In this document: positions 51,057 to 62,280 of the stretch, piece by piece
Position numbering within the stretch: position 1 is the stretch's first letter
How the letters are laid out: each line of letters starts with the position of its first letter
Made by a program: the position numbers and the translations under genes
The notes under the pieces: generated by a model
Databases searched by the model: none
What the model was told of the DNA's origin: nothing
What the model saw: the letters and a program-made list of their open reading frames with translations, nothing else
From: Chaunax sp. Z400
Taxonomy: Eukaryota > Chordata > Actinopteri > Lophiiformes > Chaunacidae
NCBI GenBank assembly: GCA_037577475.1
Contig: CM075203.1
Location: 2,596,001-2,660,000, forward strand
Direction of reading: 5' to 3'
DNA: 64,000 bases

Positions 51057-54000
51057 ATGGACACTGCGGAGGTAATTCTATCTGTGTTGGTGGTTGTGAT
51101 CATTATAGTGTCGCTGCTGTCCAACGTCCTGGTGCTGATCTGCTTTCTGTACAACCCGGAGATCCGCAAGCAGGTCCCAGGTCTGTTCACCCTCAACCTC
51201 ACCTTCTGCAACTTGTTGCTGACCGTGTCCAACATGCCACTCACTCTGGTGGGACTCGTCATCAAGGCTCAGCCGGGAGGAAACGGCTTCTGCCAGATCG
51301 CGGGCTTCCTGGAGACCTTCCTGTCCACCAACTCGATGCTGAGCATGGCAGCTCTGAGCATCGACAGGTGGATCGCGGTGGTGTTCCCCCTGAGGTACCA
51401 CTCCAAAATGCGGCACAAAGACGCGGCTTTTGTGCTCGGGTACACGTGGGCGCACTCCATGTCCTTCTCCACGGTGGCCACCAGCCTCTCCTGGGTTGGG
51501 TACCACCGGCTTTACGCGTCCTGCACGCTGTCCAACCCGCGGGCGAGCAGCTGGACCCAGTTTGTCGTCTTCACAGTCTTTTTCCACTCCTTCACTTTTC
51601 TCCTGACTTTTATAGTGCTGTGTGTCACATATCTCAAAGTGCTTAAAGTGGCAAGGTTTCACTGTAAGAGGATCGATGTTATTACAATGCAAACTTTGGT
51701 TCTGCTGGTGGATATACACCCCAGGTGAGCCCTATTAGCTTATCATTCCTGTGTCTCTTATACTCTTATAGCAGTATTTAAAGTGGATTTAAAAGCAACC
51801 GAGGATAAAAGAACAAACCGTACAAATCAACCCTCTGATTAAAAAAAAAAGGATCAAACTCCCTGGGAGCAGCCATCCTTCCTTCCTGAAATAACTCTGT
51901 TCTGTAGCTGCAGCACAGTTAATGATGCTTCATCATGATGAAATCATGGCCTCATTATTCAGAGGGGATGCAAAATCTATTTAAATGACACCCACAGTGA
52001 GCTTTACTGCCACCAAAGCTTAAAAACCAGTATGTATGTGTGCATGTGCATGTGTGTGAGTGAGCTTAGTTACATCTTCAAGCTGCACACTAGTATCCTG
52101 TCTGTCTTTACATACAGTAATGACCTGTCATCATCATGACATCATAGCTATGACATGCAAAGTCATGCACGAGCACAGAAAAAGCTGATTCTATAGAAGT
52201 GGGGGATCCTTGCAGGTTCTATAATTTTAGCTCACCCCTAGCCTCGGCTAGCTCCTCCTATTTGAACCCCATGCACAGAAATAAACATCTGCTCCTTGCA
52301 GTCTGATTTTTTTTTTGTGGTCTTCTCTGAGATTATAAACCAGCTTTGTGCTCTCCAGTGTCCGTCAGCGTTGCCTGGAGGAGCAGAAGAGGCGACGACA
52401 GAGAGCGACGAGAAAGATCAGCACCTTCATTGGCACCTTCATGCTCTGCTTCGCTCCTTATGTGATCACAAGGTGAGTGCTGGACAGAGACCCACGTGGG
52501 GAGGGTGAGGGAAACCAGACTGGCACACTGCGGCATTCACAGCCCTCTTTGTTTTGCTGGCATCCCCCAAACCTCCCTCCTTTGCTGTCACCCCCCACCA
52601 CCACCACTACCTCCTCCCTGCTTCCTCTCTACACCAGCCAGAGTTGGAAGATGAGATTGGCTGACCTTGTGATAAGTAATATGCCTCAGCTCTGTTGTTG
52701 CTGCTGCATTAGCACTTTTCTGCTCAAGATCCTTGTGCATCAGTTTGTCAAGTAGAATTCACAGGCATCAATCACCGGGGAAAGAGATGATGTCACGTGA
52801 GGCCCGGAGAGCGAGATGGTGAACATCAAACAAATATATAGTGTGCAGGGACAGGGAAGAAATCCAAGAATGTTTTCACCCTATAACACACAACTAGATA
52901 AGAATGGATACTTCTGCCACAATCAATTACTCCACACATGACCCCCCCTCCCTCCTCAGAGTTTCATGGAGATCAATTCAGTAGTTTTATGGAAAATATC
53001 GAAAAACACCCCATCTATAGGTAAAGAAAATATTCCTGGATCCATCCCTGCATCCAAATCCGCACCAAAATTTGATGGGTTGATTCCTGACCCTTACTCC
53101 ATCCTTCCACTAAGTTTCATGGAAATCCATCCAGTGTTTACTGCATAATCCTCCTGACAAACAAACAAATCAACAAACCAGTGGGTCAAAACATAACCAC
53201 CTTGGCAGAGGTAATAAAATCTGATTGGAGATCTGAATGTACAGTATGATTGTGGTGAAGTATCAAAGTACCCATACTATTGACAAAATAAAGTATACTG
53301 AAACAGTCAAAAACCCTTTATTTAAAAAAAAATATACTGTTATTGGACGGTAGGGCCACAAAGTAAGTGGAGGAAAAAACTCAAATGTCGTTGTGGATGG
53401 TGGTAAAAGAGCTAAGGCAGAATTTAAGAACATGAATCTGTCTCTTTTTTAAACCCACAATAAAAGTATTTTGCATTAATGTATCATTATGAAGTAAATG
53501 TAGTTTGAACGATGTAATACCTATAGAATAATGACACCATCAGCATTTAGATGGGTTTCCTCTAAAGCTCACTGTCACCATGCAAATTTGTTTTGCCGCC
53601 CGGCTCATAATCTCTACAGAAAATGACTGGAGATGCAGTTCTATCTTCTTTATTGTCTCCATCACAGAATAAATGAATGAATAAACTCTCCATTTTTTCC
53701 CCCCAAGATTTTATTTTTCCAAAAAACAACTGAGAGTGAGTGAAGGTGAAACATCTCAATTTCTACACACAGAAATACATTATTACTATTTCTACACCAC
53801 AGTTTCCAGATCCACAAAATCCAGATCTGCTGAGTCAAAATATGTATTTGTAGAAGTTGGACTTTTTGAACCCCACACTGTAAAAAACAAACAAAACAAA
53901 AAACTGTAAAAAAAAAAAATTAAAATAAAAAATAAAAAACTGGCAGCAGTGTTTCCAGATGGATAGCCTCAAATTATTTAATTTATAATAATATATACTT

Positions 54001-56479
54001 AAATTTTTAGTATGGATATAAATATGAATATATACACTGTATATATATATATATACAGTGTATATATTCATTCATTCAAGTTAATTCATTTAATCCTACA
54101 TATTTGTATGTAATTTAAGAAGGTACAAAAATAAAGTAATCTTTCTGTAAAATAAAATAAAAATAAATGTAATTGTCATTGTTTGCATTACACTTAAAAA
54201 ACAGTTGACCTACTAATTTACAGACAATGTCTGTAATTTTACTCAGTTTTGTATTAAATTCAATAAACAGAAACTTTCTGTAAAAATTTACACTAATTTT
54301 CTGTAAAATTCGGATATTTTTCCATCACCGACGCTGATGTTGAGTTTTTAATCACATTGACAGTAAACTATACATGCTCTCATTCTGCAGGTGGCAGTTG
54401 ATTAATTATAATATACATATATCACACTAAAAGCTCCTCCGCTGCCTCCTGTGATTGCTCATTTATTTTGGGGTCATCTTTACAGTAAAAGCCCTGCTGG
54501 GCGGTGTAGTGGCCGACTTCAGCCCCTGGTCACACTGGTGCTGTGGAGTGTATAAGTGTCGGTGATGGCTACTGGCCCATAGGGCTAATGTTAATGGGCT
54601 GATGGAGCTCGATGTTGGACAGAGTAATCACACAGAGTGCAAGAGTGGAGGATCAGCGATTTTCTTTTTTTTATGATGGTAAAATTTTTTAACACTTGGC
54701 AAAAATTAGAGTTGAAAGCATCATTTTTCTGTTTTTATGAGCATGACTGAGATCAGTTACTTTGAGATGGAAACACTGGGGAAGACTGTAAAGCTCAGTT
54801 TAAACTTAAGTTGAGTTTGCTTGCGTCTCTTGCATGAGAAACCTGAGCCTAATACTGTTTCCAGGTGAGCGACTGAGAGCTATGGAAGGATGGTGGGAGT
54901 CTGGCAAACTGGTTGCTGATGAGACCTTTCCACTCTGGAAAAGCCCCATGAGGCCATACCCGCCAAAAGAGCGCCCAGTATTTAGCTACCCTCCATCCCG
55001 AGCTCGGCTGGTTGGAGAGAATGGCGTACAAAGTTGCGTCGTGCAGCTCTGGGTGTCCAAGCCACGATAAGCTTGTCCTCCATTTCTGCATCAGCATCCT
55101 TCTGAAGCCTGGACATATGATGTCTGATGAATGTCAATGCTGATAAGCCTTCACGAAAAAGCGTCATGCAAATAATGAAAATTTTCAAGTCGCGCGAAGA
55201 CGGGAGAAATGGAAATTTCCCGTCTTTACGCCATTCGCATCAGCTAGCGGAAAATTTGCATCTACTCTCGGCTTTGTATTAATTCTGTATGTAATCGTGC
55301 TCCACGAAAAACTTGCATTGCATTCCGTTTATTAAACAAACCATTAGAACTTATTGTACCGCCCCCTTCTGGTGAGTCCCGGTACTCACCCCTCAACACC
55401 TTAAAAAACGGCAAAACTTTCTTTGCAAGACTCCTGTACATACCTCATTAAAATGTGTTAAACAAAAACTTTAGCATCTTATAATGGTTCCATTCTGAAT
55501 AATGCTGCTGCTATTCCTATGCTGTTAATAACTAGCCACAGTGCAAATGGCTCTGAGGCTATTGGTTCCCAGTCACGCACACAGTGCTCCTGACTGGTGG
55601 TGAAGGCAGATTTGAAAATGATCAAGGAATGCAAAGAATCAGTATGTCTGAACTGTAGAAATCTGTGTCATGTGTGATGTAAGATGTCATACAAAACTAC
55701 ATCTGAAGGGGGATATAATACGGATATGTGTATTATGTTAGAATAAAAACCAGCGATAATCATGTCATGCATTGTTTGTTCCAATTCAGGCTCTGCACAA
55801 AAAGTATTTTTTCCGCAGACTGCTGGAAGAACTCTCTGTCCTCCGTCCTTTAACATTCTCTACTTGGCCATCAGTGTTACTCATAGACAACATTCAAAGT
55901 TAAATGGCTTGTTTCCAGACACTCATTACTCCTTAGACAGGTCTGTTTTATGCTACCGGATGGCTCCACCTCCTCTGACATGAAGCAGGGCTGCAAATTA
56001 GAAAAAGAGATGAAAAAATAGCCCCAGTATGAGAGGTAACATGTTTTCTTCACTGCCACCATATTTTTATCTTATGGGCAATTGCGAATAACTTATTTAC
56101 ACTCATTCTTTATATAAATATGTTCCCTGCTTCCACGTTATGGGCAAAAATGTCCTGCACCTGTGTTTCTCTTTCTGCATTAAAATCTTAAAGCATGCAT
56201 GTCTCTCTCCCTCCCTCCCTCCCTCACCCTCTCTTTATTCCTGCCTGCAGGATCGTGGAGTTATTTCCAGCGGTGCCTATCAACCCCCACTGGGGAATTG
56301 TCTCCAAGTGCTTAACTTACAGCAAGGCAGCCTGCGATCCCTTCGTGTACTCCCTGCTCCGCCACCAGTACAAAAAGACGTGCGCTGACATCATCAACAG
56401 GCTGCTGAAGCGTAGCTCCTTGAACGCGTCCAGGCCGAGGCACGAGAGCCACGGCAACAGCATACCAACTGCTGAGTGA
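51057..56479 (+). CDS. gpr26: Orphan G-protein-coupled receptor 26, three coding exons
   Basis: Exons 51057-51724, 52359-52472 and 56251-56479 (phases 2 and 2) encode 336 aa; the human protein is of almost equal length. Seven hydrophobic segments lie at about 5-30, 42-69, 82-110, 122-147, 165-194, 242-260 and 275-298. Cys79 and Cys156 can form the usual extracellular bridge. The DRY box is DRW (103-105) and the TM7 motif is DPFVY (290-294), as in the GPR26/GPR78 pair. TYLKVLKVARFHCKRIDVI in loop 3 is nearly identical to human. The start is the ATG at 51057, in position to match the short N terminus of the family. The family is orphan, brain-expressed, plasma-membrane and reported as constitutively active. 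The second intron is 3.8 kb. Confidence 0.97.
52930..53215 (-). repeat. CCTCC-ended repeat in gpr26 intron 2, reverse copy
   Basis: 'agagtttcatggagatcaat', 'aaatccgcaccaaaatttga', 'taagtttcatggaaatccat' and the end 'aaccaccttggcagaggtaa' show a nearly full reverse copy of the family. Confidence 0.65.
53870..54320. repeat. AT-rich repeat with 'ctgtaaaa' motifs in gpr26 intron 2
   Basis: Repeated 'actgtaaaa', 'tctgtaaaataaa' and 'tgtctgtaattttact' phrases in very AT-rich DNA resemble a common teleost non-autonomous element bounded by such motifs. It encloses the 44-bp palindrome. Confidence 0.5.
54026..54069. repeat. Perfect 44-bp AT-rich palindrome
   Basis: Bases 54026-54047 are the exact reverse complement of 54048-54069. 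The arms start 'gaatatatacactgt'. There is no spacer, so cruciform extrusion is possible. Confidence 0.9.
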
Positions 56480-58680
56480 CGGGCAGCGGGACTGATGGGA
56501 CTCTGAGGGTTGACCTGGAAACTGTCAGGGAAAGAAAGCTGATTTAATGTTTGACGAAGAAGAGAAGAAAATTGGCTGTTCCTGTGCACATCGGCCTGAA
56601 TCTGGTCTGACATATTCCTCCCCCCCCCCCATAAATGAAAGTTACAGCAAACAAGGACAAATCCCTGCACAGTCGTGCTGTGCTGGAGGACAATAATCAA
56701 CATCCACCTGCAAAGACAGATTTGCTCACCCAAGTAGAACAGCTGGTTCACGACCTCGTGGTTTTAACTGGCGTAGATATCATTTTGCAGAGTATCTGTT
56801 TGTTTTGATGTTGTTAGAGTATATATTCATATCTTTAAAAAAAAGAGGATAGGGAATGACTGTATGCCTGTTTTAGTCTGTGCTAAAATGATTCTGTATG
56901 TAGCACTGAAAACTATAGCGTAACCAAAACTTGATAGAAAAGTCCCCTAATTGTATAATAACTGAAAACATACAGCAGGCAGACACAGTTGGGCTATTTT
57001 CAGGCTTAAACATACTCCTAATTAAATGAATCTTAGAGTATTTTTGTAGCAGATTACCTTGTTAGCAATGAAGGAAAAAAAGCAGGATTATGTGTCATTT
57101 TTCCATAAACACATTTCCATCATTTGTGCTGTTTTGAAGGACAGAGTTAAAAAAATAAATAAATAGGGAAAATAGGCCTTCAAACCGACTGCCTTCACTC
57201 CCATGACTGACACACAGCCCTCAGGTTGTTGAGTGCAGTGGAGCGTGATTGACTGTACTCATCCGGCACTCTCACATTTGGACATGATGGACAAATAAGG
57301 CAAATGTAGGCCTATATGATGTTTTTATTTTTAAATGGCAACGACAGCCGTCCACACAAAGACGAAACCATATCTTAGAGGCTTAGATTATATTTTTGCT
57401 TAAATGAGTGGTAAAGCTATAGAGAGTAGCAGTTTCTGAAAGTACCTTGAAGGCACCACCTGCAATGTGTTTGAATGAACCCCGTCATGTTAATACCATT
57501 CCCAATGTTAGTCCAATCATCATGCATTTATTTCTTATTTATGGCCTCCAAAAATAGGACAACACGCCTGCATAACCACTGCAGTTACACATTCTATAGC
57601 TACGCTAAGCTAACAAGCGAGTACATATTCCCTCAGTAGGCCTAGATTGCAATATTTAAGTTTCTCGTGCAAAAAGATAAGATGTAACATTCTCTTCTGA
57701 TCTGATTTTTCAAACGAAACAAAGCAATAGATGAGCAGTTACTAAACACAGCATGCACACTCATATTCTCATGGTAGGACATAGTATAAAATTACCTGTA
57801 CTATTACCTTGAGGGTATGTTTGTTTACCCCCTGGTAAACATAACAACAAACAAACAAACACAACAACCCCCTTGTTGAAGTTAATTTCCTCTAGATCAA
57901 CTTAACCTTTTATTAACTAACAGTTACAGCTTTAAATCTCCCTGACAGACACTAAAACAAACCACAGTTTGAGTAGATGCTGCATAGTTTAATGTGGTCC
58001 CTGCATGTTAAGCACAAATAATTCAATTTTGCTCCCATTTAATTAGTTTTCAGAGCAGAAATCCATCATCATAGGTAAATACATCCGTAGAAACCAAACT
58101 GACATCTCCAGTGTTTTTAAGAAACATGCGTGGCACCAGCATAATGAAATGGACAGATGTAGAAAGATGGCGATACCATCTTTTTCACTCTTACATTGAA
58201 TGAAAACATTTTCAGTGGCGGACACAGGTTGTTTGGGGGCCCCGGGGCCGAACAAATAACAAAGGCACCAGTGTGCGGAAAGTGTTGCATTAATGGTTAG
58301 AATAGTTTTATTATGTGACCTACTTACGCGTCAACCTCATCGGATCCTCCCCCGTAAGACTCGCACTGAAAATCCTAAAGATGTTCCCCAAATCCTTAAG
58401 CTTTAAGGTCCTAACATGTAGATTTGATTTAAAGTGTTCCTTCATTTCATAGACACCTGATGTTGCCACTTTCACGTCTCAGGCACAAACGGTGCAAAGA
58501 CGTAACCACCTCTCCAAACGTTTGTACTCATTCAGGGAGAAAGTGTCATTTGTGTTTGAAACTCTGTCAGTGACCTTATTGTTCTAAATCTGATTTCTGC
58601 ACTTATCAAGGATAGTTTGAATTTCCCAAAAGAAAACGATTGAATTTCTGTAGGGACTAAACCCCCTATAAGTCAGACTT
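56480..58680. other. gpr26 3'UTR and downstream DNA
   Basis: The 3'UTR probably extends at least to an AATAAA cluster at about 57150-57162. No coding exon of the next mammalian neighbour (CPXM2) was recognised on either strand. Confidence 0.45.
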
Positions 58681-58689
58681 GTTCCTGGT

Positions 58690-59245
58690 GAGAGTTGGAC
58701 TCCGTCCTGGGCTGCCCTTTGTCACTGATTCTGTTCATAAACTTCATGGATAGAATTTCTAGGGGCAGCCGGGGGCCAGAGGGTGTCTGGTTTGGTTTGG
58801 TGGACTCAGGATCACTTCTCTGCTTTTTGCAGACAATGTGGTCCTGTTAGCAGGAACTCATCCCTACCTCCAGGTTAGGGATGAGTCGCTGCCCCAAGTG
58901 GAGAAGTTCAAGTATCTCGGGTTCTTGTTTGCGAGTGAGGGGAAAAATGGAGCAGGAGATTGATAGACGGATCATCTGCGGTGATGTGGACTCTGTATCG
59001 GTCTGTTGTGGTGAAAAGCGAGCTAAGCTACAAGGCAAAGCTCTTGATTTACGGGTCAGTCTACGTTCCTACCCTCACCTTTGGTCACGAGCTCTGGGTA
59101 ATGACCGAAAGAACGAGATCGCGTATACAAGTGGATTGGGAATGCCTTGGTATAACCCCAGAAGAGCTGGAGTAGGTGCCTGGGGAGAGGGAGGTTTGGG
59201 CTTCTCTGCTAAGACTGCTGCCCCCATGACCCAGGATAGATGGAT
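58690..59245 (+). mobile_element. Decayed non-LTR retrotransposon fragment (reverse transcriptase end)
   Basis: Broken frames show reverse-transcriptase pieces: LLFADNVVLLA (the catalytic ADD box changed to ADN), KFKYLGFLF, EQEIDRRI, LYRSVVVKSELSYKAKLLIY, VPTLTFGHELWVMTERTRSR and then WECLGITPEELE. Frameshifts and stops interrupt it. Between ERTRSRIQ and WECLG a large part of the usual connecting region is missing. It is a dead, 5'-truncated copy of a fish LINE. Confidence 0.85.
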
Positions 59246-59529
59246 GAATGGACTTGACGGGGGTTCCTTAAGGTTTACATGTATGGACTCGGGTGTCTTC
59301 TGCATGTGTTTCCTGAAACTTGAGGGCACCAGAGTCTCTTGAATCCACCAGTACATTCTCTATATATTCATTTAGTACCCATTGCTTGTGCAGTAGAGGT
59401 TAGTCGTCTCCAGACGGGCCCCAACAGACCCCACTGCATGTTGTATGTCCATTTTTTTCTGTATCAGAAGACAGGCAGCTCTGTATCAGAGGGCTTTCGA
59501 CTGGGCTCCAACTTGTTCTGGAGTTGACT

Positions 59530-60235
59530 TATTGTAGATAGAGGTGTAGCTCAGAAAAAAAATACTATATAGAATATTGTGAGACTTTATGGGCGTCTGA
59601 TTTTAAACTGTACCAACAAAGCCCAGTCAGCCAGTTATGAGTAGCTGCAGGTAATTTTCTCAGATATTTATGTGATTATGAAGTCGTGCATATTTGTTAT
59701 ATTTTGTGGTAATACAGAGGAGATGTGGTTGTCTTGGGTATATGTGTAGACCTGTATGACACTCTTAAGACAACCAAAGCCTTAAATTCTGTACTATATA
59801 ATTGTTTTTCCTTCCACAATGGCGTATATTAATGAGTATTTTGAATATCATTCATTGCCTTATTCTCTTCTGTTACCTGCCTCACTAGAATCTGCTGCCC
59901 ATGCTTCTTTCTCGCTGTTTTGCACTGACGTATAGAGTTTCTCTCATAAATGATGACTATATGGTTCTTGGTGAAAATGTATACATGAAACCATTGTGTG
60001 TGGACAGATTTAGATAAATGACAAAAACGTATTTTTGTGTGTTTTTTGATATACGTACATGTGATTTATGATGACACTGTATTTGTTGGGTGTTCAGGAA
60101 TGTGCCGCTTCAAATGCAAATGTTTCCGTCGTTGGTAGCTGACAATGAATCAAGTGTAACATACCTCATTTAGTTATGGTGACTGATTTGACTGCCTGAA
60201 GTGTTTTGTTATGTACCTTCTAATTTATTAAGCCG
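59530..60235. other. Intergenic DNA, no feature seen
   Basis: AT-rich single-copy-looking sequence. No exon, tandem repeat or known element was recognised. Confidence 0.5.
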
Positions 60236-60255
60236 TCGGCTCGATGCTGCTAAAC

Positions 60256-62280
60256 ATGGCTGCGGTTGACGACGGCGGTGAAGTGAGCGCAGGTGAGGGT
60301 GACGATGATGGCTGCTGTTTCTATCTGCTGATGATCAAATGAGAATATTTGGTTTTTAATGCGACTGTAATTTTAATGTTAGTAAAAATGAGGATGATGA
60401 CAGTTTTCCCAGATTTTCACCATGATCATTAAATTGTAGACTTTGCCAAAGTGGTCTGGTATTCTTGTGACAAAAATTAAAAAAAAAACTTGCTCAAAAT
60501 CTCCAGGAACCCAGTTTGTTCATGGACAGAAAAGGAGGCAGAGAAACTTAAAAACTTCACTCCATAAATGCAAATACCTCCACCAAGCCAAAGCATTTCC
60601 AAGCAATCCAGCAAAGCTAAAAGAAAGTGAAAAAATTCCCTTTATCCAGATCTGCATGAAAATTCATTGCTCTATCCTCCATGGAAATCCATTTAGAAGG
60701 TTTGGTGTCATCAAAACAAACAACATCGACAATCAACATGGTTGCTCTATTCAGGAAGTGATTGATAGATGGATAGAAAAAACATTCCCTATTCAAAAAA
60801 GTGTGAAAAGTGCTCACCTGCATCACATCCACAGTCGAGTGATGCATCATGTCATCAATGCCCTTTGGGTTCGAGGCATAAATGTTGGGCAGTGAGAGAG
60901 AAAAATAGGACAGTTTTACAGGAGTGATATAACTTTAGCATCTCCAGCGATTGTTTCCACCTGCAGTCACTGTGAGCCAGAGGGAGGCGGGTTTTCTGTT
61001 CACACCACAGCACAGGTGGTAATGAAACATCCACAGCTGACGGAAACGGCTTCAGCCACACATGACTCAGATTCTGCTCTCTGATTCACACCCCAGGAGT
61101 CGGTGATTGTCTTCCGGTTGGGTGGCAACAACGGCACCATACGGCTTAATCACGGCTGGCCTCAGCCCACCGGGTCATCTTATACCCCCGAGGTGAGAGA
61201 GAAACCACGACTCAGAGTGACAGGTGGACACCTCGCTCTGTAAAACATGAGGAATGTTTGTTGTTTTCTCCTCATAACCCTTTGACGTGGGATCAGGGAT
61301 TAGAACAGAGCTCCGACAGTCTGAATCTGCAGCCCTGGACACTGTTTTTCTGGAACCTTCAAGTGATTTAACACAGCAGGTACAGCGAATTCGTTGTATA
61401 CGTCATTGGTAAAAAAAAAAAATTTAAAAAGAAGAAGAAAAAAAACATAGAATAAGATCTCAGACAACAGAAAAATAAAAGGTATGAAAAGGCCAGTGAG
61501 CAAAGAATAAAGTTTGTGTTTGTTGGATATTTTTCTGCTGCTAAGCACAAAAATAGATACTCAAAAAAACTCAAATGACGCCTCTGAACACTACATAGTG
61601 TTTAATCCTAACCTCTTGGTTCTCTCCCATATGTCACCATATGCTTTTTGCCCTTGAAAATGTGTCACACATTGTTAACTGTGGAGATATGACATACGTA
61701 TATTTAACTGCTGCACATGCACTGAGACGATCTAAATAATCTCAATAAATAATATAACTTAATTAAACTTACAGGGAAAGTCATACAAGTTACTTTTTGG
61801 TGCAGATCAGTTTTAAACATGTTGATAGCTGATTGAGGTTTGCAGCTCTATATTATGAAGAGCTGCTGCATCACTACGTTCCCTAAAAACACTCAAATCT
61901 TGCTGTTGGACTTGTAATATCAATGATTTACATGCAGATATTACAAATGGATGATTTTTAAGTGATGTGCTCCGTGCATGCTCTCCTGTTTTATCTGTAA
62001 TAGATTATAATCCCGTGCAGATTAGATCAGAACTAAATATGACCTGAAACCTATAGCAGCACTATCACATTCTACTAAAAGCAGAGCTCCTGTGTGGAGC
62101 AGCTGTGTGTAATTACTCCACCCTCAGTGTGAGTCCTGTGCGCTCTGCATGGAGTTGGTTTGTTCGTTACCTCAGACTGGAACATCTGTGGCGGGGCAGC
62201 TGCTGCCTGAAAGGACTGGCTTTCTGGGAAATCACCTCTTGACTTCCTGGCCTGGCAACCCTCCACACGACGACACTTAA
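60256..62280 (+). CDS. Weak candidate: small three-exon gene (about 75 aa)
   Basis: A CpG-containing start region holds ATG at 60256 (MAAVDDGGE). A donor GAA|gtgagc ends the first exon at 60282. The second exon, 61097-61192, is open only in phase 0 (ESVIVFRLGGNNGTIRLNH...) and is flanked by cccag| and |gtgaga. A third, 62176-62280, follows ctcag| and is open in phase 0 to TAA (TGTSVAGQLLPERTG...). An AGTAAA with GT-rich sequence beyond lies at about 62338-62370. A stronger donor at 60293 would put the second exon out of frame. No family is recognised, so this may be non-coding or chance. Confidence 0.25.
60575..60800 (-). repeat. CCTCC-family repeat, diverged reverse copy
   Basis: 'cctccaccaagccaaagca', 'ccagatctgcatgaaaattc' and 'ctccatggaaatccatttag' follow the order of the family. 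It lies inside the candidate transcript's first intron. Confidence 0.5.

Noticed and set aside
51078..51719. 213-codon open frame antisense to gpr26 exon 1
   Set aside because: It is a mirror of the receptor coding sequence with low-complexity His/Gln-rich content.
53835..54071. 78-codon Tyr/Ile-rich frame
   Set aside because: It is the translation of an AT microsatellite and palindrome.
58881..59342. 153-codon frame at 58.9 kb
   Set aside because: It mixes frames of the decayed LINE; not a host gene.
60443..60895. 150-codon open frame
   Set aside because: It overlaps a diverged CCTCC-family repeat and has no start context or family match.
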